The position numbers and the translations under genes were made by a program. A model generated the notes under the pieces. That model did no database searches. It worked only from the letters and a program-made list of their open reading frames with translations, and had not been told where the DNA came from. From NCBI GenBank assembly GCA_003956705.1, contig QZCP01000068.1, positions 215,052-279,051 of the forward strand: DNA of 64,000 nt, read 5' to 3'. The DNA is from Brevipalpus yothersi (Eukaryota; Arthropoda; Arachnida; Trombidiformes; Tenuipalpidae). The first letter of the stretch is position 1; the number at the start of each line of letters is the position of its first letter. Shown here in pieces: positions 24,978 to 37,466 of the stretch.

Positions 24978-27687
24978 ATGAATATGGTTCTTCCAAATGA
25001 TTGTAAAAGGTAAATTCTTTTTCATCAACCAGGTACACTTGATGAGAAGAAATGTGTGTGAGTGTGCATATCTTTAATCAACTGTATGCCACCATTTTGT
25101 AAATATGTTTATATGAAGAAAAGAAGAATGTATCATGGAATATTCCTTTTCACTTGTATGTTGAGATATGGTAGTAACGATTGACTAATGTTTCCACACT
25201 CACAGAGAGGATGCCAATGAACTGTGCCATGATTTCACCATAAGATGTGAAGTTCGAAGACCTGTTGAAACCATTGATCTGGTTGATGGTCCAGTTGGCA
25301 GAGTTAGTGATGATAGTGGTGATGGCGGTGATGAAGGAGGTGAAACAGGTGGAGATAGCCCGGTTTCAGCTCGTGATGAATCCAAATCGCCACTTCATAC
25401 TACCACCACCACAAGTGGAAGTAGCAAGTCTAATCGAAAAACAAACAATTATTCACTGTCAAAATCACTTATTGGAACCAAAAGTAATACCATTCTGAGG
25501 ACTGTCACAAGAACTATTTACACTGCTGGTAGACCACCGTGGTACGATGCTCAGGGTCAATTATTGGAACCTCTGATCATTGGTAAGATAAGATAACCAT
25601 TTCCTGCACTCATCCAGGTTCTCAGAACCTTTGATCATATTCTCTTGATCCTTCGTTTCCTTTTTTCGATCATTGTGTTCGATTGTGTTCGAGAATGCAT
25701 CTGGAAGAATGTTTTTCATTCGATGTGTTTTAAATATATTCTAATATGACGGTCTTTCATTCTTTTACCCCAGGAATATGCGGTGGAAGTGCTTCAGGAA
25801 AGACAACGGTTGCTCGAAAGATCATTGAAGCTCTTGATGTGCCTTGGGTTACAATTCTGAGTATGGATTCATTTTACAAAGTGAGTACCCTTCCATATCT
25901 AGAGTGTGTTGATTTCCAGTTCATCAGCTTCAACAACTTGATGATTTTGGCATGAATTATCGCCAGTCGCCAAATCTGGTAGCTCAATGATATCAATAAA
26001 TAAACACAAAATTTGAGTTTGATGCTCCTCGATCAATTTCCTGGATGCTGGAGATCATTTTACACCAAGATCTATGTTTCTTTCACATTGTCTACTTGTA
26101 ATGGAATCAGATTTCAAATATTTTATCTGCCACCGTTCATAGGTTCTCAGTCAAGACGATAGTAAGCTAGCTCGTAAGAATGAGTATAATTTTGATCATC
26201 CTGATGCCTTTGATTTCGATTTGATGGTGGAAACACTGCAAAAATTAAAGGAAGGAAAAAGTGTTCAAGTACCAGTTTATAATTTTGTTACTCATTCACG
26301 TGCAAAGCAACCTGTGAGTATTGTTGTTGATTTAGTATTACCAATTTTTTTAATTCGTTTGTACCTCAATTCCACCAACAGAGAGAACTTTATGGTGCCA
26401 ATGTTATCATCTTGGAAGGAATTCTAATTTTTCACAATAAAAAATTGCTCGACATGATGGACATGAGAGTATTTATAGACACTGATCCTGACGAGAGACT
26501 TGCTCGTCGTCTTCGAAGAGATATTACAGAACGAGGCAGAGATCTGGAAGGAGTTATTAAGCAATACAATACATTTGTTAAGCCATCATTTGAGTATTAC
26601 ATCGCACCCACCGTTAAATTTGCTGATCTAATTGTGCCAAGAGGTGGTGATAATGAGATAGCAATAGATTTGATCGTTAAACACATTCATAAGCAGCTCA
26701 GATCATTAGGACATCAATTGAGGTAAGCGAAGAAAACTGTGAGACAGGAAAACGACAAACGTAATATCATGATAGAAATTTTCCATGCTTTTGACATTCT
26801 TACTCTTAAATGTCTTGTTCTTCTTTTCCATTTCCCTTAGACCCAAGCTGTTAAAGAGTCATCTGAATCAACCACTTCCCGAGACTCTCAAAGTCTTGCC
26901 TATGACGCCACAGATGAAGGGCCTCCATACATTTATCAGGAACCGAAAGACATCCCGTGATGAGTTTATCTTCTATTCCAAACGTTTAATGCGCTTACTC
27001 TTCGAATATGCTCTCTCTTTGCTACCATTTAAGGTGGTTAATTTTCTTTTCTGACAAATTCGAAATGAGTCTCTGATTAATTGATAATTTTTTCATTTCA
27101 AAACGTGTGTAGGATGTTACCGTTTCGACACCACAAGGAGTCTCTTACAATGGCAAAAAATGTGAAAGCCAAAAAATTTGTGCTGTATCAATAGTCAGAG
27201 CTGGTGAAACGATGGAACAACCTTTGGCTAGCGTGGTTAAAGATGTCCGATTTGGAAAGATTTGCATTCAGACCAATCAATGCACAAGAGAACCAGAAGT
27301 ATGTGATTGTTTTGATATCACTTATCATTCTATCACTTTTCTTGTTTTTGTTCTTTGATTTGACTACTTTCTCCTCTATTACTTCACTAGCTTCACTATG
27401 TGCGATTTCCCAAAGGAATAAAGGACTATCGAATCATTGTGATGGACGCCACTGTTGGAACAGGAGCATCTGCCATGATGGCTATTCGAGTTCTGTTGGA
27501 CCATGAAGTTCCACAGGAGAACATCATTCTATGTTCTTTACTGATGGCTCAGCTGGGAGTTCATTCGATCGCCTATGCTTATCCCAAAGTCACAACTGTA
27601 ACAACTGAAGTAGATCCTGAAGTGAATGACGAATTTTCAATAAGGCCAGGAATGGGAAACTATGGGGACAGATTTTTTGGGACATAG
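24978..27687 (+). CDS. Uckl1: Uridine-cytidine kinase-like protein with C-terminal UPRT domain
   Basis: Eight exons: 24978-25009, 25206-25582, 25774-25880, 26143-26313, 26382-26722, 26841-27033, 27113-27298, 27391-27687; all phases agree and give 567 aa (human UCKL1 548). The N-terminus is acidic/Ser-rich and ends at RPPWYDAQGQ. The uridine kinase half has the P-loop GGSASGKT, the DSFYK motif, YNFVTHSR and the LID segment RRLRRDITERGRD. The C-terminal half is the uracil phosphoribosyltransferase-like domain (AVSIVRAGETMEQ, MDATVGTGASAMMA, GMGNYGDRFFGT). The family belongs to pyrimidine salvage (uridine/cytidine to UMP/CMP); the UPRT half of animal members is generally thought not to act as a UPRT. 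The PRPP loop reads VGTGAS where active enzymes have a STGGT-type loop. Introns are 51-262 bp. The gene converges on exportin-1. Confidence 0.95.
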
Positions 27688-28062
27688 ACACGAAATTTTG
27701 TTCAAATTCACTCCGGATAGACACTTTCAAACTTTCAATATTTCTAATCAATGAACAATTTTGAATCTTCACATTCTCGGTGTCTCTCATTTCTTTTGGG
27801 TTGAAATTTCTCACCTTTCTAGAGTTTTTCTCTCACGATGACGACTTCATGATAAAAGCTGACGGAAAGAGGGATGTGTTTGCTCGGAAAAACGCAGAGA
27901 TTGTGACTTTGAGTGGTTTTACTTTAGTCTATGACAGCATTTCGAAAGAAAACGAGATAAGGAGAGAGGTAACCTCTCTCAGATATAAATGGGAAATTAT
28001 CAATACAAATCAATGTCAAGATTTTTTACAGAAGATCATGGCTGGTGAGGGTGTTGAGGTGT
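27688..28062. other. Convergent 3' junction UCKL1 / exportin-1 (375 bp)
   Basis: The two stop codons lie only 375 bp apart and face each other, so the 3' UTRs are short or overlap. Open frames across it on the + strand are shadows of the exportin-1 last exon. Confidence 0.6.
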
Positions 28063-31000
28063 TCAGTCTTGCATATCCTCCTGGTCGTATGGATTCACAA
28101 TACCGGGAACTCCCATTTTGATTTTAAGCTTTTCCGCCTCACGGACCCTTATTGCCTCCTCTCTTTCCTCCAGATAAAGATCGCTATCATCTTCTCCAGA
28201 GAACTCCTAAATTGATAAGAATTGATAAAGAATGAACCGAGTTAAGCATTTGAAACGAAATTTATGCAGCCAGTAAAATAGATTTACTCACCCTAATTTG
28301 GACCAAGAAATCACGTAAATGCTCTTTGAAAGCTGAAGCATCTCTGTTCAATTTAACGAATCCGTGGACTGTTAATTGTATTTGAGCGTCAGTCAGGTGA
28401 CCGAAAGCAGTTTTCAATAAGTTGGACACAAACTCTTGAACATATTGCTGGTTTGTTTGATTTGTCTGAGCTTGCACAGTTGGATTGAGAGGTGCACTTA
28501 TTCTACCCGATTCGACGATCCAAAACATATAAGCAAGAATATTGGCTTGCAATGTAAGTCCAGCAGCATGAGAAGAGTCGGTTACAACGGAGAATATGTG
28601 CTGGAGCAAATCGAGATAGTATGTTTGGTAAAAGCTCTGAATTGCTGCGGTGTCACGATCAATATTCTCTACGAGCTCAACAAGAATTTGGAGCCCAATA
28701 TCAGCAACGTTACGCATGGTGTGCTTGAAAGCCCATATAATTGAATCCAGAACGAGCTTAAATTGATCAGGTGGGATGTTAAGCAATGCTTTAAAACAAT
28801 GATTCACAACTTCTTGAAGCATTAGATAAAAATTGGTCCGATGTTCGGGGTATTCTTCAAAATCTTTGTCTATCATGTGGAGAGTACATTCGAAAACTGA
28901 ATCAAAAATCTTAGGAATCTGGGGGGTGATTTCATCCTGGAAAGAAGAAGTGAAATTAGGATCTCTGGAGGATTAAAAAAATACACCGTATAATTCTTGG
29001 AACCTTTGAGCTGAGATTCAAAATTTGCAGGAAGCGCACTTGATTTGACAATATGAAACTCAAAACTGGCGCTTTCACAACAGCTGACAATGATGAGCTC
29101 TTTCAAGGAAACAATACAGAAACTCATCCAAATCATTTTATCGGCAACTTTTCAAGGTAAAAATTGAAAGATGAACCCGTGATAAACGTTCCGAAGTTCA
29201 ATTCTAATCATACAAATGGATTTTCTGCCAACTCAGAGTTGATTGAAAGTTCATTCAGCTCATGACAATAATATGGATAAGTTAAATATAACTCAAAATC
29301 AACGCCAGTGCAATTGAGATGTTGGAGAACTGAATTTGAGGTAGCTTCAAATATGACGAAGAGCAAGACGGATCATTTCACCCCTGCATTATAAATTCAG
29401 GAACACCTCAATCCATTTAAATTAGTGATTTAAGGTGAGACTATTGATTGGTGAAGCTTCCTGAGCATGCTAAGAGTCCAAGAATTATAAGCCATTACGA
29501 AAGCTCTCGACTTACTTTGAGCTGGGCAACTAAGGATGAGATTGTTGAGAGAACTTCGGGCTCCCTAGCAGAAGGCACCGCACACCGCTGGTAATCCAAT
29601 AGGACAGCATCTAGTAAAGGGGGTATGAAGTTTTCTATAACCATATACTTGTCCTCGGATTTCTCAATCCAACATGAGATGAGTTTGAGGGTCTCTTTTT
29701 TCACCGTCCTCATGCTCCTTATGAGAGGTTGTTTTGTCACTGCTTCACCGTTCATAGCTATTGCAGAGCTAATATTTTCACTCATGACTTTATAAACATT
29801 TAACATATCTAAGTATATCCGACCAAGTTGAACAACATAGGGATTACCCAAAGCCTTGCAAGCACGAACATTTGTCTTGAGAATGTTTCCCAGCTGCTTT
29901 ACAGCGTCTGGATCTTTGAGAACATCAACATTTTTGGTCGCTTGATTAATAATGTCATCCCATACTTGATTAGGTAAGAACATATATTTTTTGATGAGCT
30001 GAACTTGGATGGCTTGATCAGTTTGGGCAGATATCATATGACCTACAGCTTCATAGAAAGTGTGAACCTGATCAAAAGAGAAGAGGTAATTAAGCCATCT
30101 TCTAACCATAGAAGTATGAAAAGTATTTCAAACCTGTTGTGGCTGGAGGTCACATATTATCGAGGTGATGTTGGACAAGATTTCATCAATAAATGGCCCC
30201 ACTTCTCCAATCTGAACGGTTACGAAGTGACGGCGACACTTCATCGCGATTTTAATGAAGGTATCACAAGCCATGTCTTGCACTCCTTCATGAGTTTCTG
30301 CAGAGTGAAATAAATTATTTTATTACAAAAAGCTCAACACAAATCATCAGTCTATTGACTTACCGTGCATGAATTCAAAGAGCTTATTGACTACTGTCTT
30401 TAGAAACTTCCAATGGGCTCTCAAAAATCTGGGATATTGACCGACCACGTACATTATGTTTGAGGCGATGATAGCCTTGTTGTCTTTCCCTCTTTTCTGT
30501 TCACACAAACCTAACAGATCTTTGATGACTGTGACTAAGAATCTTCTTTCATCTTCTTCACTCATCGCACCACTAATGGACCCGATAGCCCAGCATAACT
30601 GAAAGAAAATGGGAGAATTTTGAAGTTTTTATAAGCAAAAATTTGAATAAATGGATTGAAATCAATCAATCAAAACTTACTGTGTTCAAATTTTTCCACG
30701 ACCACTCGGTTCCATTGACTTGATTTTGAAGCTTCTCTGTCATGATTCGCTCAGTGTCGGGACAGTCTAGGTTGGTGAGATAAACTAGTGTTTCTCTCAT
30801 GCTTTTATAAAGCTGTATGGCGTCCGTATCTTTCATAAATTCTCGGACTACTTCACCTTGTTCATTTTCAACGACAAGAACTTCTTCAGGTTTGGCCATC
30901 CTTCCTATGATAATATATCTTAAGGTAGACAAGACTGGCCGGTAAAGCTCAAGGCGAGAAGATATAGACATTGTCATGTTGGGACTTGATAGACCAAGGG

Positions 31001-33012
31001 CTTGAGTGATATTGGTGATGTTATGATTACAATTGTGGTAAAGATTTGCTGCCAGAGTATTCCAATATTCTAAGCAAATCTTGAAAATTTCAACATCATC
31101 AACTTCTGATATTAAAAGGAGTCCATTCAGTGCACCCATGAGGAGATCTTGATGTTGGGCTTCGATCAGCTGTCCATGTTCTTTGAGGAAAGTGCAGAAG
31201 AATAGACTCAAATTCTGAACAAATTTTTGTTCCTCATCTTTTCCTTTCGCATAAGCACTTTTTATGTCCATACTGGGAGGAACCATCTATGAAATAATGA
31301 GTAAAAAATTTAAGGTAAGAGCTTACAACTGATAAAGTGAGAATTCATCAACTTACAGTTTCAAGCTGATTGCCGACTTGAGTGAAGAGAGTGATGAACA
31401 TAACATCGTAATGAGGGGCATTGATGGCCGCTATTTCAGTGAGACATTTGAGCGTTACATTCCGGAACGCATCAACAACGAAGAACTGTAGAGAAAGTAA
31501 AATAAAATGTGAATTAGAAAATGTTTTGATACAAATGTGTCAAACTTTGATTGACTCAAAAGAGAGAAATCGACTAATCTCAGATGATTTTCAAAGATAA
31601 GTGGCAAGCGTAATGATGAAAAGTGAAATAGGCAATGAACAATCGAGAAAAGGAGAAAAGGAGAGGAAAGATAAAAGATAGACAAACAAAACTAAATGAC
31701 AGAAGGTACATTCCAGAGAAATCATCAAGTAGTTTCTCAGCATAGATAGTTTTGGATGAAAGATTAGAAAAATGTTCAGAAACATTGGATGAATCATTGA
31801 TTGAATAGTTGGAAAAGGGAATGTATTAGTATAGCTGGAGACATTAATCTAATAAGGTGAAATCAAATCAGATTATCGGTGTCTAATAATCACGTGTTTG
31901 GTCAAGAGACAAGATGGCGAAAAATGATGGAATAATAATAGAGTTTGTGTATGTGTGTGTATTCAGATGAGACGAAGATGGCAGTGGGATTAGAGTGACC
32001 AGGTGAGGAGGAGATACGAAATGATATGGAGGACATACCTTGTAAATCAGAGTGCTAATTAATTTGGTTTCAAAAATGTATCCGAGAGGTATCCAATTGA
32101 GAAACCGTAACAAAGTTTCTAATGTACTATGTACCAAGCTAGGATTTTGAGAATTTTCCAAAACAAATTGACAAAGTTGAAATATTTGGGAGAACTCAGC
32201 ACACATAGTGTCTTTAAGGTGCTTTGCTTTAGCTTGAGTCATTTGACCGGTGGAAAAATCAAAAACCTCTTCACTGCAATTGGTGAGGAATGTCAGAGTG
32301 AGGGAGAGAGGAAGAGAAAAGATGGAGAATTAAGTATATTACAGATTCAAATTGCTTGTCATTCCTTCTCACCTGAGAAGCTTGAGAATGGTCATGTTGT
32401 TTTGACAGAGGCTTTCATTTGTCTTACTAGCTCCAACAATATCACTAATGAAGTTGGGCCATTTTTTTGGCCATTCTCTTTTCAATATCTGAAGGGCGAT
32501 AAGAATGGAAGAGGGGGGAAAAAAGAAGAAGAAAAACAATGTTAAACATTAATCTTTACACAATCATCATGATATGATGAGACATGATTAATTACCTGAA
32601 CTAAAATCATATTAAGTTTGTTAAGATAAACCTTCTCTCGGACAAGGGTTTCAGGATCAGATGATGTTTTTATAATGAGACCAACTATATACTTTTTGAT
32701 ACCTTCACACTGGTTTCGAGGCAATACTTTCCACCGAGTTTTGATCACATTTTCCAGTATTTGTAAACCATAATACTTGGTTTGTTGATTTTTGGAAAAT
32801 TCAAGTATGGTGTCTACACGAGTCCATGAGTCTGGATGCTCTTTAAGGGTGGTTAATATGTCTTGAGCTAACCGTTGATCACCACTTTCACCATTATACA
32901 TAAAATTGACCACTGAATCCAGTAGATTGATGTCTAATCGTTGATTGAAATCAAGTAGACTTGAGGCCGCTTCAGTAGGAAACTGGCCCAATCTAGCCAT
33001 ACTACCATTCAT
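28063..33012 (-). CDS. Xpo1: Exportin-1 (CRM1), nuclear export receptor
   Basis: Ten exons: 32596-33012, 32373-32488, 32039-32273, 31357-31485, 30681-31286, 30364-30598, 30134-30297, 29516-30067, 28292-28936, 28063-28206. All phases close, giving 1080 aa (human 1071). Similarity to animal CRM1 runs the whole length, from the RanGTP-binding start (DINLLDSVVN; ILENVIKTRWKVLP) through the NES-groove region (LLGLCEQKRGKDNKAIIAS) to the acidic C-terminal exon (EFSGEDDSDLYLEEREEA). Cys533 of this model matches the leptomycin-B-reactive Cys528 of human CRM1. The protein exports leucine-rich NES cargo with RanGTP. Most introns are 66-109 bp; larger ones are 31486-32038 and 28937-29515. An alternative Met five residues in (MARLGQ) could be the start. 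Confidence 0.97.
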
Positions 33013-33888
33013 TTGGGAAACAAAAATTATTCAATTTCGATATATATATATATATCAAACAGAAACACACATACACACAGTAAACACACAAAAACAAACA
33101 CAAATCTTACACTATTGAATTTGAAAAGGTGGTAAGAAAAGGAACCGAGATGATTAGCCTCAAAAAGTGAAGATCAAGATTGAGAGAGAGAGAGATGTTG
33201 ATGGGACAAGTGTTTGTGTGTGTATGATTCAAATGTGATTCAAATGTATATGTATATATATATGTATGTACGGTGTGGATAAGAAACAGAGAGATAGAGA
33301 TGATGATTTAGGAAGAGAGAGCGACAATGTGTATATGAATGTGTTTGTGTAATGTGTGTGGGAAATGGAAAAGAAAAATATCCACGTTATTGGCGTGAAT
33401 TGAAGAGAGAGAAAGAGAAAGAGAGGAAGAGAGAGAAAAAAAAGGTATGTATTTAATCAACACACTCACACTTTCTCTCTCTATCAAATTGTTTAGTTTT
33501 TCTCAAAAAAGAAAGAATCTAAGTGATATATATATATATAATCAATCAATCAATCGATTGGCCAACAAATGATGATCACATATTATAATAAGCCCCATTC
33601 GGTAGTGGCAATATCGAGATGGTAAGCAAGTTGAGATAATTCCAAGGAGAAAGATGATGTCTTATGGTAATATTAATTGTAATTAAACACAAAAATGGCC
33701 AAAATATAAGAGAGAGAGAAATGTTGCTTGTTTAGTAAATGTAAGTGTGTGTATGTGTGTGTGTGTGTATGAAATTCAACGAACAATTGACTCTTTCTCT
33801 TTCTCTCTCTTTTTCACTTCTGACCGGTCTGATCCGGTTAGAAGCATGCATCTTTCTCTCTCTCTTTTTCTCTCTCTTTCTCGCGCGC

Positions 33889-33925
<37 letters not shown>

Positions 33926-34198
33926 ACACCCCCAAAATTTGTGTGGGGGATGAAAAAATTAGAGAGGGAAAGAAAAAGTGTGATTTTTTCGAAGCGCTTT
34001 TAGCGGGCAAAAAAGGAAGCTGTTTTTACTTTTTTTTTCTCAACTCATTTCGTTTCGAAATTTGGTTGTGTGGCCAACATCTACGATTTTACGATGTAAA
34101 ATCGTCAACATGTTAGCATGGTGTTTCCCCCCAAATTGATCATCTATAATATCATCTTTTTGAATTCTGTGGCAAAGAGATCTATTCGTCACATCACC
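33013..34198. other. Exportin-1 promoter side, microsatellite-rich
   Basis: Contains TA-, GT- and GA-rich short repeats (about 33041-33056, 33520-33540, 33745-33770) and a CT run at 33891-33919. It presumably contains the exportin-1 promoter. No coding sequence recognised. Confidence 0.55.
33891..33919. repeat. (CT)n microsatellite, about 29 bp
   Basis: Pure CT run inside a longer pyrimidine-rich stretch (about 33790-33920). Confidence 0.92.
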
Positions 34199-36043
34199 AT
34201 CATATGATATGATTCAACTTCGAGTGGATGAAATCAACAGTGATCAACTTCAGATGTACTCTCATGGAAATCAAGTAATCGTAGCTCGTCGTAGATCAAA
34301 ACCTACTCGAAAATTGTCATGTTCCTGTTGCTTCGCCTTCCGATGATGTGATAACAAAGGGACCTATCATTGGACCTAATATCGATCATGTTGCCTTCTT
34401 CAATGCCCTTGGTACAAGTAATGGATTATAAGCGAAGCTAGCGAATTATTTAGTGATTTAGTGATTTTTGGGGATGCTTAACCAATTTTGGAAAAGGTTC
34501 TGCGAAAGAAAATAGAGTTGTTGGCTGGAAAATTCCAGTAACTCGAATTAATGATCTTTAACTCGTCGTATCTCGAGCTCAAGGAACAGTATTCTTTGGA
34601 AGACTGAACGGACCGTCTGTTGCAGTGTAAAAAGTTCGAGAAAAAGTCGATACTCATTTATAGCATGTAAGGAAACTAGATCACCCAAATATCGTATCGT
34701 TTAAAGTATGCACTCAGCCTGAGTGTTACTACATCATACATGTAATGGAGTATTTCACAAATGAACAGCTATACCAAATTTTTGAAGTTAGAAAGGTGCC
34801 ACCAAATACCGTTGTTGATTGAAGTCGATAGGTTGCATCTGGAATGAATTATTAACCGAGATCTTAAACCACATAACGTACTCACGAGCGCCGAAAATTT
34901 TCTTAAGATATTCAATTTTGGTAACTGTCAACTGGGTGGTGATAGATCTATGAAAATGTCTTCCTCTAGGACAGTTGCCTGGATGGCACCAGGAATGATA
35001 AGAAATTGTTGTATGATAGTAGTGTCTCGGAGAAGATTCTGATCTACATCGGTGATGGATATGTCACTAGTATCGTATCGTCAATCAAATCATGGGCTGT
35101 TAAGTTCTGGAATCAATTCTGTTGTTAACTCTCCTGGAGGAGATCACGATCCACTTTTTCTTGAGAAAGACGTCAACGATTGCTTATATTCTGAACTTTC
35201 TTTATAATTCAATCTTTCTTTAGCTAAGTGATGGCAAAATTTCTGAAGGGATCGGATCAATTACGGGACAAGATATTAAAGCATCAACTGTCTGGTTGTC
35301 CGATTTCTTACTACTAACACCTTTCCTTATCATCTCTCTTTTGTACTAATTACGCTGCGGTGATATGCATTTAATAAACTCCATCTACCTCTTCCCTCTA
35401 CGTGTCCTGATGGATTCGAAACCTTTACTGAACCAGGTTTATTGAAACTTTCAATATCTCTTTTTTGTACCTAATACACCATGATAGGCATATATATTGG
35501 ATTGAGTATTCATTTCTTACCCTACTTTTTCAATGCTTTGCAGTGTTGGAAGCAAAAACCGAATAATAGATCTACATTTGCTCAAATTTTGGAACACTTA
35601 CAAGACTTGTTAGACATCGCTGTCTGTGAATTAACGAGTATAAAAGGTGCAAAGTTCTACAACTTACAAGAACTCTGGAAAGTTGAGATTGATTCTCATT
35701 TGTCTCACATGAAACGGATTCCCCACAGATAAGTCCTTTTTTCAGTGATGAGGAAGATTTCAGAGAGGAGGGAATAATCCAAGGAATAAGCGAGACAGGA
35801 ACTGTACGAAAAAATGTTGGACAATGCGAACAATGTTTACGAGAGCGTGCTGAGCGAGTTTTGGGAATGCTCAACGGACCTCCCTCAAAGGATCCAAAAG
35901 AAGAGAAGGAAATAGTCAGAATTGAATTAATTGGAATGAGGTCCCCTTTAGATTGGTTTCAAGACAATTTTGAATACGCGAATGATAATGATACAATAAT
36001 CAATGGTGAATCTAATCAGCTTGAATCAAGCAGCCATGAATAG
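34199..36043 (+). pseudogene. Broken copy of a DLK/LZK (MAP3K12/13, wallenda)-type kinase gene
   Basis: Fragments in kinase-domain order appear on the + strand with stops and frame changes between them: a glycine-loop region (SRAQGTVFFGRLNGP, about 34571-34618), the helix C side (RKLDHPNIVSFKVCTQPE, about 34667-34720), the hinge (MEYFTNEQLY), the catalytic loop remnant (RDLKPHNVL, near 34860), the activation segment/APE region (RTVAWMAPGMIRN, near 34970-35010), LPSTCPDGF near 35390-35415, and CWKQKPNNRSTFAQILEHL just after an acceptor-like site (35544-35600). DLK/LZK kinases act in axon-injury and JNK signalling. The codon for the ATP-binding lysine after VAV is TAA at about 34628. Since intron-like gaps with splice-like borders persist, this looks like a duplicated gene and not a retrocopy. 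Borders are approximate. Confidence 0.75.
35733..36043 (+). other. Open frame downstream of the kinase remnant, possibly its old C-terminal part
   Basis: A stretch of about 100 codons without stops (contains SDEEDFREEGIIQG and CEQCLRERAERVL, then an acidic end ESSSHE). It has coding-like composition and a CxxC pair, but no family I recognise. It may be a decayed C-terminal exon of the kinase copy or an independent exon. Confidence 0.35.
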
Positions 36044-36777
36044 AGGAAAGAATCTCATCTTTAGTGTCTGACTAATTCTCGTATTTTAATTGCATTTCAT
36101 CCCCTTACCTCTGGCCACGAGATACGACTTGATGAATATTTTAATCTCAGCTACCATACCTTACTCCTATTTTATACTCAAAAACCACTTTTTTGTGTCC
36201 CCGAAGGATGATAACGTTGTGTTACTCGATTTGCAGGTCATTTTATACTTGCTCTCATCCTTTCTTCTGCTCTTCCATAATTCCATAACGTTTTTGTGTT
36301 CTGTGAAGTGCGAATCCATCTCCACCGGTCATCTGTTAATATCTAGGTTTCTCTTTATTATTATTGCTATTATCTTTTCGAAACTTGATTCTTTGTGTTC
36401 TGTTGCCAATTCGGATCCAGTTTCAGTTGAAATTATTAGTCTGATTATGTTGCTACTGGGCGGATCGGTCCGTCTCAACAGAATTTCAAATGAATTATGC
36501 TCGTTTCATAGAGTGCTCAAACCTTCCATATCCATATTTGTAGAACTTAAACTCATTATCTTTAACAACCATCAAGTGGTATCTTGATGATATAAGAAAG
36601 GGATTTGAAGCTCTAATGATGATGTACAAGTAGGAGAGCAAAGTAATTAATATATGCTCAATATTATTTGGAATGCTTCATCATGAGTTCCAACACGCTT
36701 ATATTACAAAGTTAATTACCAATTGGTAAGTATACATGCACTAACGGTTGATGAAAAATTTTGATAATCGATGATGT
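36044..36777. other. Intergenic; hydrophobic open frame judged spurious
   Basis: A 165-codon frame (36090-36587, +) encodes Leu/Ile/Ser/Phe-rich residues with hydrophobic runs but no recognisable family. It begins inside AT-rich sequence and has no splice context. I treat it as noncoding with low certainty. Confidence 0.4.
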
Positions 36778-37466
36778 TCAGGTTTTCCGAGGCTTTTCAT
36801 AGGGGCATGTTTTATGCTTCTCTGAGCTGGGGTGAAATTCTCTGTTGAAAAAGGAAAACAATACATTAATATCATAAGCACAAAGATCAAGCCAAGTAAA
36901 ACGTAGGAAAATTTGGGCAAAAATTTAACTCACTTGAAACATTTACCACAATAAAGATCATTATCACAACCATAGCATCTTATTGTGGCATCTGAATTGC
37001 ATAATACACACCATGGTAGCTCATCTTCATCCACCTCAATTTTGTCATCATCATTGCCCACTGATCCCTGTGGAATGGCAGTATCACCAGTGGACATGCT
37101 TGGTACCGGTGGTAATTGATTTTCAGCCAAAATACGTTCAACGAGTAGATCTCTCTCCTCATCTGAATCCATCTCTTTTTCACTTTCAACAGCTCGCAGT
37201 TGAGAGCTGGACATTCCCGGACTTAATCCTTTCAACTTGTCCAGCCTTTCGGAAAGCTCTTCATCGGTTGACTTTTGACGCTGTGGATATTTACGATCAA
37301 TTGAGATCTCTTCCCTCAACATTTTGAACAATTCTTCAGCTTGTTCGGATGGAGTTTTTTGAGCTTCTCGATTCATAATCACAGTTATCGGAGGCTCAAC
37401 GACACGATGAACTGGATTATCATCTCTTAAACGGGCTAAACGTTCTTCCAATTCCCGATCTGTCAT
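36778..37466 (-). CDS. ANCHR / ZFYVE19-like abscission checkpoint protein, short form
   Basis: Exons 36934-37466 and 36778-36841 (phase 2 junction, 92-bp intron); 198 aa. The N-terminus (MTDRELEERLARLRDDNP) and a second element (STDEELSERLDKLKG) resemble the MIT-interacting helices of human ANCHR that bind VPS4. The acidic stretch before the C-terminus leads into the ANCHR-type zinc-binding module: DELPWCVLCN, RCYGCDNDLYCGKCF, then H..S..EKH in the last exon. Human ANCHR retains VPS4 at the midbody ring to delay abscission when chromatin bridges persist. The vertebrate protein (over 400 aa) starts with a FYVE finger, absent here, so either an upstream exon exists that I cannot see or the mite-type protein lacks it. 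The start is the first Met compatible with family similarity; the longer open frame upstream is hydrophobic and unlike the family. Confidence 0.85.

Noticed and set aside
27780..28121. 113-codon + strand open frame after UCKL1
   Set aside because: It lies antisense to the exportin-1 last exon (28063-28206), which matches the conserved acidic C-terminus of CRM1. The + frame has no motif.
36090..36587. 165-codon hydrophobic + strand frame
   Set aside because: Composition is what AT/pyrimidine-rich noncoding DNA gives (Leu, Ile, Ser, Phe). There is no family match and no splice or start context. Kept only as a low-probability possibility.
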